From the NCBI GenBank assembly GCA_937901435.1, contig CALGTJ010000810.1, forward strand, positions 1-16,326: 16,326 bases of DNA. Reading direction: 5' to 3'. The position numbers and the translations under genes are program-made. Under the pieces are notes generated by a model. It was not told where the DNA came from. It saw nothing but the letters and a program-made list of their open reading frames with translations, and searched no databases. This document shows, piece by piece, positions 1-7,837 of the stretch (position 1 is its first letter; every line of letters starts with the position of its first letter). The DNA is from an uncultured Rhodobacter sp. Lineage in GTDB: Bacteria; Pseudomonadota; Alphaproteobacteria; Rhodobacterales; Rhodobacteraceae.

Positions 1-356
1 TGGGTCTGAGCGGACCTTCAACCAAAGCGCAGCGAACGGCAGAAATGAGCCCATAGCAGAAGCGCCAAATTCGTGCTGTGTGCACTCGCAGCACGACGAC
101 CCGCTGCACTGCCGAAAGCTATCCGCTGTATGGCAAAAGGAATTACGGACGTTCAGTTAACACGACACTGTAGACGCACCCGATGAGGTTTGGCGCGCCC
201 TCAAAGGCCCCTTTGTTTCGGCTAGGTGCCAAACCACCAGGTCATAGGTATGCTGTGCATTTCCGATGCGTTATGATCGAGCCTATCGGGTGCCAAACTC
301 AAATCAGTTCAGGCGCTATTTCTGTAAGTGTTATTCTTTCGGAACCTAGCCAAGAT
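1..356. other. Left flank without a recognisable gene
   Basis: No reading frame here has a recognisable product. Visible structure: an 8-bp perfect inverted repeat TCGTGCTG / CAGCACGA at 71-78 and 89-96 with a 10-base loop; GGTTTGGC at 187-194 facing GCCAAACC at 228-235; and the direct repeat GGTGCCAAAC at 225-234 and 289-298. None has a T-tract that would make it a clear terminator for the minus-strand operon ending at 357. A 90-residue plus-strand frame from 183 runs into the 3' end of the UspA gene and looks like a chance frame. Confidence 0.5.
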
Positions 357-773
357 CTAGATCGTGCCCTGCCGGACGACCATCACCGAGCAGTTTGCGC
401 GGCGCACGACCCGGGCCGAGGTCGAGCCCAGCAAAAAGGATTGTGCGCCCGGTGAGTGGGCCGCCAAGACGATGCAATCGGCGCCAAGCGCCTCGGCCTC
501 CTCCAGAATCGCCTGCGCCGGATGCCCTTTGACGACCTTGTTGGATGCCATTCCGTTTGGGGTCTCTCGGCGTGCCTCGCGGTGCTTTTCTGCAAGTTCC
601 GTGATCTGAGCGTCGGTGAGGTAGCCCTTGAGATAGCCGGGTGGCACCTCGAGAACCGTGAGTGTGTGGATCTCTCCGCCCTCGCGCAGCAACTCGCGCG
701 CGACCTCAAGCGCGTGCATTGAGGCGTCCGGTTCTTCTGGAGCCATAGGAAGGAGTATCTTGCTGAACGGCAT
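357..773 (-). CDS. UspA-family universal stress protein
   Basis: A small single-domain cytoplasmic protein of about 138 residues, the usual UspA length. The N-terminus has the family's first beta strand (FSKILLPMAP), and the C-terminal part carries the nucleotide-binding signature in the form HSPGAQSFLLGSTS followed by ARVVRRANCSVMVVR, so ATP binding is plausible. The start is taken as ATG at 773 because AGGAGG lies 7 bases upstream; a GTG at 776 directly before it is the alternative. The stop of the PanB-like gene overlaps the ATG as TGATG, so it is the last gene of the desaturase-Rieske-PanB-like operon and probably translationally coupled. UspA proteins often answer stress or growth arrest; a role against stress from oxygenase chemistry or formaldehyde is inference only. 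Confidence 0.9.
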   Translation of the reverse strand: MPFSKILLPMAPEEPDASMHALEVARELLREGGEIHTLTVLEVPPGYLKGYLTDAQITELAEKHREARRETPNGMASNKVVKGHPAQAILEEAEALGADCIVLAAHSPGAQSFLLGSTSARVVRRANCSVMVVRQGTI

Positions 774-1606
774 CACCTTGCCTCCTGCTGTCGCGACATC
801 AGTTCCAACAGCCTTTCAAGCTCGGACGATGCCATTGGTGTGATCTCTGGGGTCGCGGGATAAGATCCGGAGCGGGCCGCTTCGTTGAACGCCGACAGTG
901 CATTGCGCCGCTCCTGGCGGATCTGTTGCTCCAGCGCGTGGATGTTTCCAAAGGCACGGGCATGGCGGGGGCGGTCGGGCACCTCACCGCAGATATCGTT
1001 CTGGAAGAGATAGATGATGTCTGCACCGCGGCCCGAACCCAAAGAACTGGTCAGCAAAGAGCTTCGTTTGCTGATCTCTTCCATCACTTCTGCCACGATG
1101 ACTTCGGCTTCTACGGAAAAGGCACCCGCGTTCTCCATGGTTTGGAAGGCTTGCCAGAGCTCAAATGCTTCCTCAGCGGTCTTCCCGATGGCCCGCAAAC
1201 CACCGCGCCAAGTTGATTTGCGCGGTACCAATCCGAGGTGGCACATTACCGGAATGTCTTCGCGCGCCAGCATTTCAACGATATGCGGACCGCGGGCGGT
1301 ATAGACAGAGTCGGCACCATCCTTCATGGCGGCAAAAGCAGCTGTCAAAACATCCTTTTCGGTTGGAAAGTCAGGAAGACCGATGGCCGCAGTAAAAAAC
1401 ATATCCGGCGCATCCTGACGAACGGCAGCTGTGTTCTGGGCGTTCCCCATAATCAGATCAATACCGGCGTCCCGCGCGGCGGCGGCCTCTTCTGCGGTAT
1501 TGGCCGTGGTTTGGGTAAACTTGCACTGCCCCTTCAGGGCACGCAAGTCTGCCGCAGTGTAGTTTCGCAAGCTGAATTTGGCGTCCCAATCGTAAATTCG
1601 CTTCAT
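773..1606 (-). CDS. Divergent PanB-like (ketopantoate hydroxymethyltransferase-type) TIM-barrel protein
   Basis: A 277-residue protein of the PEP mutase/isocitrate lyase superfamily that I align by eye to PanB. Matching blocks are the PVMCHLGLVPRK region with His123 (PanB GHLGLTPQ, catalytic-site His), ENAGAFSVEAEVIVAEV around residues 159-173 (the PanB segment with the catalytic Glu; Glu168 fits), and LGSGRGADIIYLFQNDICGE at 189-208 (PanB glycine-rich loop). The PanB metal-site Asp motif GDSLGM reads GNAQNT here, the second Asp region reads AIGLPDF, and the substrate Lys/Glu pair of VKIEGG reads VYTARG. It is therefore unlikely to be the pantothenate enzyme. The start overlaps the Rieske stop as ATGA. 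Its co-transcription with an oxygenase that could release formaldehyde suggests one-carbon or C-C lyase chemistry, but this is inference; a phosphonate- or acetate-type lyase is also possible. Confidence 0.7.
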   Translation of the reverse strand: MKRIYDWDAKFSLRNYTAADLRALKGQCKFTQTTANTAEEAAAARDAGIDLIMGNAQNTAAVRQDAPDMFFTAAIGLPDFPTEKDVLTAAFAAMKDGADSVYTARGPHIVEMLAREDIPVMCHLGLVPRKSTWRGGLRAIGKTAEEAFELWQAFQTMENAGAFSVEAEVIVAEVMEEISKRSSLLTSSLGSGRGADIIYLFQNDICGEVPDRPRHARAFGNIHALEQQIRQERRNALSAFNEAARSGSYPATPEITPMASSELERLLELMSRQQEAR

Positions 1607-1926
1607 GCGCCGTCACCAATGTCGATGAACACTTCGCCATTTTCAACCTTCACCGGATAGGTTCTGAGGGCGACGCAAACGGGTGAGCGGGTGGGTTCTC
1701 CGGTGCGGTAGTCGAATTGACCGTTATGACCAGGGCATTCGATTGTGTAGTCCATCACCAACCCGTCAGCGAGATGGATTTCTTCGTGGGTGCAGTAGCC
1801 ATCGGTGCAGAAATATTCGTCAGAAGGGCTGCGATAGACCGCAAAGGTTCGGTCACCTTGGTCGAAGCGGATCAGATCCTCTTCGTCGATGTCGTCTGTG
1901 TCGCAAGCTTTGGTCCAGTTGCTCAT
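1603..1926 (-). CDS. mocE: Rieske [2Fe-2S] ferredoxin, MocE-like
   Basis: A 107-residue stand-alone Rieske ferredoxin. The two cluster motifs are complete: Cys45-x-His47 (GYCTHEE) and Cys64-x-x-His67 (ECPGHNGQFDY), spaced as in bacterial oxygenase ferredoxins. There is no signal peptide or membrane anchor, so it should act in the cytoplasm and pass electrons to an oxygenase. The obvious partner is the membrane di-iron protein 7 bases upstream in the same operon; GAGGAT precedes the ATG as ribosome-binding site. In rhizobial rhizopine loci MocE has the same relation to MocD. No ferredoxin reductase (MocF) is encoded in the window, so it must be borrowed from elsewhere. Family assignment is firm; the symbol is by analogy. 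Confidence 0.9.
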   Translation of the reverse strand: MSNWTKACDTDDIDEEDLIRFDQGDRTFAVYRSPSDEYFCTDGYCTHEEIHLADGLVMDYTIECPGHNGQFDYRTGEPTRSPVCVALRTYPVKVENGEVFIDIGDGA

Positions 1927-1933
1927 CTTATCC

Positions 1934-3004
1934 TCACTCTGCCGCGATTTGCGGGCGTTTATAGTCGGGGCTCGGGTTGGCGTCTTCTGGCAGGGGGCGC
2001 TGGATATAGTGGTTGAAGTCGCGTTGCTGCTTCAAAACGGCCGGGACCATTTCCTTGTAGGCTGCCCAGAGAGAGGGGTAGGCAGGCGGGCAATCATCTT
2101 TAATGGCCTCATGCAACGCCGGCAGTGCGAAGAAAGGCACATTGGGGAACATGTGGTGTTCCACGTGGTAGTTCATGTTGGAATAGATGAACCGAAAGAA
2201 GGGATTCAGATAGATTGTGCGCGAATTCATTCGGTGGTCGGGAATGTCCTCGGCCATTCCCGCGTGTTGGGTGGTCGCCAGGATGTGGTGCAACCAGGAT
2301 CCGTAGAAAGTTGGCAGGCCAACAAGCATAATAGGAAGCCAACTTTCGAGCAGAACAGACAGACCCAGGATTCCAAGCAGAACGGCCAGTTGAATGCGCG
2401 ACGCGGTATAGGCAGGCAGGCGATCGATTTCCGGTACGAAACTGCGTTCTGCTTCGGTCAACCTACCCGTGGCGATGCGTACCATCTTGCGCAGTTCGTT
2501 CAGGATCGAGGGGATGTACAGGAGATTCAGCGCCCATTGCCAAATACTCGGTGGACGCGGGAAGGCGATTTCGGGATCGCGCCCGACGACGACCGTTTCC
2601 GTGTGGTGGCGCGTGTGACTCCAGCGCCATACATAAGGGTTTCGCATCGACATGAACGCCGTCAATTGGTAGAAAAAGTCGTTCAGCCAGCGCGTTTTAA
2701 ACACTGTACCGTGGCCGGTTTCATGCCAACGGCTGTCCGCGCCAGACCCATAGAAAATACCATAGACGAAGGTGACTGGGACGGCCCACCAGGTACCCCA
2801 GGTGGCAATCAACAAGGCACCAAGGGCCAGTGTACAGCCGATCCAGATGCCATAGTTGATGAGCGCCGGTCTGTCCGAGCGCTTCATCAGCGCTTTCAGC
2901 TCTTTGCGCGAAATTGGAGTTGTGTACCAATCGGTTAATTCAAAGCCTGAGACGGAATTTCCTCCGGTCAAACTGTAGTCGCGAGGCGTGGAATCAAGGG
3001 CCAT
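1934..3004 (-). CDS. mocD: Membrane di-iron fatty-acid-desaturase-family oxygenase, MocD-like
   Basis: A 356-residue integral membrane protein with all three histidine boxes of the desaturase/hydroxylase superfamily: HETGH at 94-98, HTRHH at 130-134 and HVEHH at 280-284, plus His239-His240 and His247 between the last membrane segments. Hydrophobic segments lie near 50-88 and 205-238, as expected for a four-helix membrane core. Such proteins use O2 and a reduced ferredoxin to hydroxylate, desaturate or demethylate. Pairing with a Rieske ferredoxin next to inositol genes matches MocD of rhizopine catabolism, where the proposed job is O-demethylation of 3-O-methyl-scyllo-inosamine. ATG at 3004 has AGGA about 8 bases upstream. 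It is the first gene of the operon and diverges from a LacI gene. A true lipid desaturase is the main alternative. Confidence 0.85.
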   Translation of the reverse strand: MALDSTPRDYSLTGGNSVSGFELTDWYTTPISRKELKALMKRSDRPALINYGIWIGCTLALGALLIATWGTWWAVPVTFVYGIFYGSGADSRWHETGHGTVFKTRWLNDFFYQLTAFMSMRNPYVWRWSHTRHHTETVVVGRDPEIAFPRPPSIWQWALNLLYIPSILNELRKMVRIATGRLTEAERSFVPEIDRLPAYTASRIQLAVLLGILGLSVLLESWLPIMLVGLPTFYGSWLHHILATTQHAGMAEDIPDHRMNSRTIYLNPFFRFIYSNMNYHVEHHMFPNVPFFALPALHEAIKDDCPPAYPSLWAAYKEMVPAVLKQQRDFNHYIQRPLPEDANPSPDYKRPQIAAE

Positions 3005-3135
3005 GTGTGCGTCCTAATTTCGGTTCGCCTTAACATGGATGATTCCGCTTGTTGGGCAATCCACTTACAATGTTTCCTATCAAAAGCGATCATTTATACT
3101 TGTTTTCGGCATGATAAAAACTATCATTCGACATC
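3005..3135. promoter_or_regulatory. Divergent control region between mocD-like operon and LacI gene
   Basis: These 131 bases serve both the minus-strand oxygenase operon and the plus-strand regulator. The minus strand of 3089-3099 reads GTATAAATGAT, containing a -10-like TATAAA about 85 bases before the mocD-like ATG; I see no good -35 box. The same 11 bases occur before dctP (14749-14759). A perfect inverted repeat, ATGATA-AAAAC-TATCAT, lies at 3111-3127, only 8 bases before the LacI ATG. Further ATGAT/ATCAT half-sites are at 3039 and 3133. Binding by the neighbouring LacI protein is inference from position and symmetry. Confidence 0.6.
3111..3127. promoter_or_regulatory. Candidate LacI operator: perfect 17-bp inverted repeat
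   Basis: ATGATA at 3111-3116 and TATCAT at 3122-3127 are exact inverted copies around AAAAC. The site lies where the ribosome-binding site of the LacI gene would be expected (the ATG is at 3136, with no clear Shine-Dalgarno), and upstream of the -10-like element of the opposite operon. This fits an autoregulatory operator, although binding is not shown by sequence alone. Confidence 0.5.
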
Positions 3136-4155
3136 ATGAAGCGTGCTACTTTGAAAGATATCGCGGAAGCGGCTGGCGTTGGTGTCGCAACGGTTGATCG
3201 GGTTTTGAACCAACGCGCGCCGGTGTCCGAGGCGACAACCCGGCTTGTGGTCAATGCAGCCGAAGCGCTGAATTATCACGCGAGCGGCCTGATGCAGCGG
3301 CGGTTGGAAGAGGTCGCTCCCAGAAAACGTTTGGGTTTTATCCTGCAGAAGCAGGGCAAGTGGTTCTATCAAGCGATCAAGATGGGAATAGAACGCTGCT
3401 GCAGTGACCTTCGGGACATTCAGGCAGAAGCGGACATCGTTTTTGTTGAGACACTTTCGCCAACCGATTTGGCCGCTGCAGTCGAGGAACTCTCAGACCG
3501 AGTGGAAGCTATCGGCCTGGTCTCAATCGATCATCCTATGGTGCATGCGGCCATTCAGGCCTCGGTTCAAAAAGATGTGCCGGTCTTTGCGCTGCTCAGT
3601 CCGCTCACCGAACCATGCATCGCGGGCTACATTGGCGTAGATGGACGCAAAGCTGGGCGAACAGCCGGGTGGTTTATGTCAAGACTAGTGAATGCTCCCG
3701 GCGAGGTGGCGATATTGATCGGGTCATTCCGTTATCTGGGTCAGGAAGACCGGGAGGCAGGCTTTCGCAGTTACATGCGCGAAAACCGGTCTGAGTTGAG
3801 GTTGAGGGACTCCCTTGTTTATCTTGATGACTCTGCTGTGGCCTATGAAGCAGTATCCGAAATGCTGAAATCGGCCCCTGACCTTAAGGGCATCTACCAT
3901 TGCGGAGGTGGGGTGCGCGGGGCACTTGCCGCGTTGCGCGAGACAGATAAGAAAGTGGCCTACATCTGCCACGAAGATTCGCCGCCGGCGCTGGAAGCCC
4001 TTCTCGATGGCACCGCTGATGTGATCATCGCCACACCCATCGAACAACTGGTGCAATACGTCACAGATGCTATGCAACATCGGGTTCTGGGGCGCTCACC
4101 GTCAACGCCATTGACGCCGCTTATATTTCAATTGATCACCCAGGAGAATATCTAG
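3136..4155 (+). CDS. LacI-family transcriptional regulator with sugar-binding-type sensor domain
   Basis: A 339-residue protein of normal LacI length. Residues 6-25 form the helix-turn-helix (KDIAEAAGVGVATVDRVLNQ), followed by a hinge and a periplasmic-binding-protein-like effector domain from about residue 60, with GYIGVDGRKAGRTAGWFM as the typical inter-lobe strand. It diverges from the desaturase operon by 131 bases and is the obvious local regulator; the effector would be a polyol or an intermediate. No Shine-Dalgarno is visible before the ATG at 3136, but this start gives the standard LacI N-terminus. The recognition helix is almost identical to that of the LacI protein at the other end of the locus, while the effector domains are clearly divergent. 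Confidence 0.93.
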   Translation: MKRATLKDIAEAAGVGVATVDRVLNQRAPVSEATTRLVVNAAEALNYHASGLMQRRLEEVAPRKRLGFILQKQGKWFYQAIKMGIERCCSDLRDIQAEADIVFVETLSPTDLAAAVEELSDRVEAIGLVSIDHPMVHAAIQASVQKDVPVFALLSPLTEPCIAGYIGVDGRKAGRTAGWFMSRLVNAPGEVAILIGSFRYLGQEDREAGFRSYMRENRSELRLRDSLVYLDDSAVAYEAVSEMLKSAPDLKGIYHCGGGVRGALAALRETDKKVAYICHEDSPPALEALLDGTADVIIATPIEQLVQYVTDAMQHRVLGRSPSTPLTPLIFQLITQENI

Positions 4156-4290
4156 CTGACCGTTCTCGGTCCGTGTCGTGCAAAAGGGTACCCATCGAAC
4201 AACCAGTAGATAAGAGCGTGTCTTTACGGCTGAGGCTAGATCAACGAAGAGCTTCCCCATCCGCCTAATGTGGCCGTGGATCAGAGATAA
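4156..4290. other. Convergent intergenic region with a weak hairpin after the LacI gene
   Basis: This lies between the 3' ends of the LacI gene (plus) and iolB (minus). GACCG-TTCT-CGGTC at 4158-4171 forms a 5-bp hairpin with a four-base loop three bases after the LacI stop, but no T-tract follows, so it is a poor intrinsic terminator. I see no hairpin with a T-tract for iolB on the minus strand either. Confidence 0.3.
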
Positions 4291-5097
4291 CTAAGCATCA
4301 CGCTCCATGATCCATTCGACCTCTGGCGCTGGAACAAAGCGCCATTTGCGCAGAGGGCCCGCCATGACGTTAAGGTAGTACATCTCGAACCCGTAAGGCG
4401 CGCCGCAGGGGTGGTGCCCACGCGGCACCAGCACTACGTCCCCGTCGCCGACGGCCATGGTCTCGTCGAGACCGCCATCGTCTGTATAGACCCGCTGGAT
4501 GCCGAAGCCCGAGGCGGGGTTCAGGCGATGGTAATAGGTTTCCTCGAGATAGGTGATGCGGGGAAAGTCATCCTCGTCATGGCGATGGCTGGGATAGGAC
4601 GACCAGTGGCCTGCCGGGGTGAAGACCTCTGTGACAAGAAGCGAGTCGCAATAGTCTTCGTTTTCCATCGCGATGTTATTGATGTGGCGGGTGTTGGTGC
4701 CCTTGCCGCGCTCGGTCAGTGTGATGCCATCGGGGCCAATGCGCCGCGCTTCGTGACCCCCCATACCGGGGGCAGAGCACACGGCGATCACACAATCGGT
4801 TTCTGCCACAGCGTTCCACTCGGTGCCGTTGGGGAGATAAAGGCAATGCGGCGGTGTCTTTTTAAAGATGTTCATCCGTTCGCCCAGAATGCCCCAATCT
4901 TGCCCGGCGCCGGTGATCTTGGCTTTGCCTTCGATCATCACCAATATGACCTCACGCTCGCCTGTCACTTCGGCGGCCGTATCACCCGCCTTCAGGTGAT
5001 AGAGCGAGAATCCGACGTAGCGCCAACCGGCGCTTTCTGGCGTGATTTGGTGCACTTTACCGCGCGAGCCAAAGGGTTTTCTAAGGAGGTCAGCCAT
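4291..5097 (-). CDS. iolB: 5-deoxy-glucuronate isomerase
   Basis: A 268-residue bicupin protein of the KduI/IolB family, full length. It isomerises 5-deoxy-D-glucuronate to 2-deoxy-5-keto-D-gluconate, the step after IolD in inositol breakdown. The metal-binding HxH motif is present as YPSHRHDEDDFPR around residues 168-180 (His171, His173), followed by LEETYYHRLNPASGFGIQR and VLVPRGHHPCGAPYG (His228/His229), all typical of IolB. It starts 5 bases after the iolE stop and is the last gene of iolCDEB. Its own ribosome-binding site is weak (AGAAG), which suggests translational coupling to iolE. Confidence 0.96.
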   Translation of the reverse strand: MADLLRKPFGSRGKVHQITPESAGWRYVGFSLYHLKAGDTAAEVTGEREVILVMIEGKAKITGAGQDWGILGERMNIFKKTPPHCLYLPNGTEWNAVAETDCVIAVCSAPGMGGHEARRIGPDGITLTERGKGTNTRHINNIAMENEDYCDSLLVTEVFTPAGHWSSYPSHRHDEDDFPRITYLEETYYHRLNPASGFGIQRVYTDDGGLDETMAVGDGDVVLVPRGHHPCGAPYGFEMYYLNVMAGPLRKWRFVPAPEVEWIMERDA

Positions 5098-5102
5098 GCG
5101 TA

Positions 5103-6008
5103 CTACTTCTCTATTGTCAGGCCAGAACGGCCGCAGATTTCGGTGATGTGGTCAAAGCCGATCTTGGAATACTCATAAGGCGGCGCCTTGGACGGGTCCT
5201 GTTCCGCTTCGACCACGATCCAGCCGTTGTAGTCCATGGCCCTGAGCTTGTCGGTGATGGCCTGGAAATCAATGCAGCCTTCCGGATCGCCGGGTACAGA
5301 GTAGACCCCGGCGGCAACACCATCGAGGAAACTCTTGTCCTCCGCGTGCACCCAGTCCAGCACTGGCTGGCGCACATCCTTGAAGTGGACGTGGTGAACC
5401 CGGTGGCCCCATTTGTCCAGGACTGCCACCGGATCGGCCCCGGCAAAATGCAGGTGGCCGGTGTCGTAGAGGAGTGTCAGATCGTCGGTGGATCCTTCCA
5501 TCAGCCAGTCGATGTCTTCGGCGTCCTGAACCATCGCGCCCATGTGGTGGTGATAGCTGAGGCCCGTTCCCTTATCGCGCGCCCATTTCGCCACTTCCGA
5601 CAGTTTTGCGCCATAGGCCATGAGATCGTCGCGGGTCAGTTTGGGGCGGCGGGACACCGGTGTATCCTGTGCACCCTGAATCGTGTTCGAGCATTCGGCA
5701 TAAACGATGCAAGGCGCGTTCAAGGCTGCGAACTGTTCGACCTGTTGGCGAATGGCTTCTTTCTCGGTTTCAATGTCGTTCGCCATTAAAGACCCAGAGC
5801 ACCAACCGCCGCAAAGCGACACGCCATAGCGGTCCAGATAGGCCCGCAGGCCTTCGCTATCGCCGGGCATCCGGCGGCCACGCTCTACGCCGGAATAGCC
5901 GATGCGTCCGGCATCCTCCATCGCGCCTTCCGTGGTGTAATCCTTCGTTAGCTCCGGCAGATCATCGTTCTGCCAGGCGATCAGGGAAATGCCGATTTTC
6001 ACAGCCAT
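5103..6008 (-). CDS. iolE: Inosose dehydratase (2-keto-myo-inositol dehydratase)
   Basis: A 301-residue AP-endonuclease-2-type TIM barrel with the IolE opening VKIGISLIAWQNDDLPEL. It dehydrates 2-keto-myo-inositol to the diketone that IolD then hydrolyses. Metal-site segments visible are SYHHHMGAMV (residues 151-160), YDTGHLHFAG (Asp182, His185), HVHFKDVR (His208) and VVEAEQDP (Glu267). The start is ATG at 6008, where the iolD stop overlaps it as TGATG; the in-frame extension upstream lies inside iolD and is Arg-rich, so I reject it. It is the third gene of iolCDEB. Confidence 0.95.
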   Translation of the reverse strand: MAVKIGISLIAWQNDDLPELTKDYTTEGAMEDAGRIGYSGVERGRRMPGDSEGLRAYLDRYGVSLCGGWCSGSLMANDIETEKEAIRQQVEQFAALNAPCIVYAECSNTIQGAQDTPVSRRPKLTRDDLMAYGAKLSEVAKWARDKGTGLSYHHHMGAMVQDAEDIDWLMEGSTDDLTLLYDTGHLHFAGADPVAVLDKWGHRVHHVHFKDVRQPVLDWVHAEDKSFLDGVAAGVYSVPGDPEGCIDFQAITDKLRAMDYNGWIVVEAEQDPSKAPPYEYSKIGFDHITEICGRSGLTIEK

Positions 6009-7837
6009 CAATCTGCCCTTTGCCGCTTCTTGTTGGTTTCGTATCTGGCGCGCGCTTCGTTCACCTCTTCGCGCTCGCTGACCTCGGGCACGCCCACGTC
6101 CCACCATGTGCCGCCCGGTTCCGTGCTGAGGTAAGGGTCCGTATCGATGACGATCACGTAAGGACCCTTGGCCGCTGACCGTTTCGACAAGGCCTCTTCC
6201 AGCCTGGCAATCGAGCCGACCTTGAGGCTTGTCGCACCCATGGCCTCGGCATGTTTGGCAAAGTCGATATTCGAGTTCTCGCCACCAACGGCGTGATCAA
6301 GCAGGTTGTTAAACTCAGCCCCGCCGCACCCCATTTGCAGCCGGTTGATGCAGCCATAGCCCCGGTTATCGGTCACGACAACGGTGAAGGGGATACCCAT
6401 CATCGCCGCCGTCGCCATTTCCGAGTTCGCCATCATATAAGTGCCATCACCAGTGAAGCAGATCACGTCACGGTCCGGCTGAGCCATCTTGATGCCCATG
6501 GCGCCGGCGATTTCGTAGCCCATACAGCTAAAGCCGTACTCCATGTGATAGGAACCGGGTTTGCCTGCCTTCCACAGCTTGTGCAGCTCGCCCGGCATGG
6601 TGCCAGCAGCGCACATGACAACGGTGTTTTCGCCCGCTGCGCGCTGTACAGCGCCGATCACCTGCATGTCCGTGGGCAGTTCGTTGCCGCCTGGAGCAAC
6701 GGTCAAAGGATCAACCTTGGCGAACCAGTCGGGTTTTAACCCGTCGATCTTACCCGGCGACGTGTACCCGCTTAGCGCTGCGCCCAATTCCTTGAGGCCC
6801 ACCAAGGCATCTGATTGCAGCGGGGCCGCACCATGCTTCATAGCATCATAAGCCGCCACGTTAAGCGAAATCAGGCGGCGTTCAGGATTGGCAAAAAGCC
6901 CCCACGACCCGGTTGTGAAATCCTGAAATCTGGTGCCAACGCCGATCACCACATCTGCTTCGGCGCAGACCGTGTTGGCCGCCGCGCCCCCGGTGACACC
7001 AATGGGGCCGAGGTTCAGCGGATGATCCCAAGGTAGCGCAGATTTGCCCGCCTGCGTTTCGGTCACGGGGATGTTGTGCGCCTCGGCAAAGGACACTAGC
7101 GCCCCGGTCGCTTGCGCGTAGTGCACGCCGCCACCTGCAACGATCACAGGGCGTTTTGCAGCCCGGATCAGGTCGGCGACCTCGGCCAACTCGGCCTCGT
7201 CGGGCCTCAGACGACGTTGCCGCCAGACCTTTGGCTCGAAAAAGCTCTCGGGATAGTCGTAAGCCTCCGCCTGCACATCCTGACAGAACGACAGACAGAC
7301 CGGCCCGCACTCCGCCGGATCGGTCATGGTGCGGAAGGCACGCGGCAGGGCTGTCAGCAACTGCTCTGGCCGCATGATGCGGTCAAAATAGCGGGTCACC
7401 GGTTTGAACGCATCGTTCACGGTCACGGTGCCGTCGCCCCAATCTTCGACCTGTTGCAGGACCGGGTCAGGACCACGATCTGCAAACACATCTCCGGGGA
7501 TCAGCAGCACCGGCAGGCGGTTGACATGTGCCAAGGCGGCAGCCGTCACCATGTTCGCCGCGCCGGGCCCAATAGACGAGGTCACAGCCATCGCTTTACG
7601 CCGCCCCGACTGTTTGGCATAGGCAATGGCGGCATGGGCCATGGTCTGTTCATTGTGGCCGCGCCACGTCGGAAAACCGTCTTTGGCGGCATGCAACGCC
7701 TCGCCGATCCCCGCGACGTTGCCATGCCCAAAGATCGCCCAGCAGCCTTCGATAAAGCGTTCGCCATCATCATTCTGTTGCGCCGCGATGTAACGCACCA
7801 TGGCTTGCGCGGCGGTCAGCCGGATTGTGTTGCTCAT
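6008..7837 (-). CDS. iolD: 3D-(3,5/4)-trihydroxycyclohexane-1,2-dione hydrolase (acylhydrolase)
   Basis: A 609-residue thiamine-diphosphate enzyme of the acetolactate synthase fold, which opens the six-membered ring to give 5-deoxy-glucuronate. Domain order is pyrimidine-binding (RGHNEQTMAHAA, ThDP-activating Glu63), central domain (about 200-360) and pyrophosphate-binding (GDG at 463-465 with Asn491 in DNRGYGCINRLQ, the expected spacing). IolD hallmarks such as IFGHGNVAGIGEAL and STEPGGTWWDVGVPEV are present. ATG at 7837 overlaps the iolC stop as ATGA and has GGAGGAAG upstream, inside the end of iolC. I see no truncation. Confidence 0.97.
   Translation of the reverse strand: MSNTIRLTAAQAMVRYIAAQQNDDGERFIEGCWAIFGHGNVAGIGEALHAAKDGFPTWRGHNEQTMAHAAIAYAKQSGRRKAMAVTSSIGPGAANMVTAAALAHVNRLPVLLIPGDVFADRGPDPVLQQVEDWGDGTVTVNDAFKPVTRYFDRIMRPEQLLTALPRAFRTMTDPAECGPVCLSFCQDVQAEAYDYPESFFEPKVWRQRRLRPDEAELAEVADLIRAAKRPVIVAGGGVHYAQATGALVSFAEAHNIPVTETQAGKSALPWDHPLNLGPIGVTGGAAANTVCAEADVVIGVGTRFQDFTTGSWGLFANPERRLISLNVAAYDAMKHGAAPLQSDALVGLKELGAALSGYTSPGKIDGLKPDWFAKVDPLTVAPGGNELPTDMQVIGAVQRAAGENTVVMCAAGTMPGELHKLWKAGKPGSYHMEYGFSCMGYEIAGAMGIKMAQPDRDVICFTGDGTYMMANSEMATAAMMGIPFTVVVTDNRGYGCINRLQMGCGGAEFNNLLDHAVGGENSNIDFAKHAEAMGATSLKVGSIARLEEALSKRSAAKGPYVIVIDTDPYLSTEPGGTWWDVGVPEVSEREEVNEARARYETNKKRQRAD

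Noticed and set aside
183..455. Possible small plus-strand gene at the left end
   Set aside because: It runs about 100 bases into the 3' end of the UspA gene on the other strand, has no ribosome-binding site that I can see and no recognisable sequence.
1889..2938. Open frame of 349 codons on the plus strand
   Set aside because: It is antisense to the desaturase gene, which has three intact histidine boxes; the plus-strand product has no family signature and reflects GC-rich codon bias.
4411..5178. Open frame of 255 codons on the plus strand
   Set aside because: Antisense to iolB and the end of iolE; a shadow frame.
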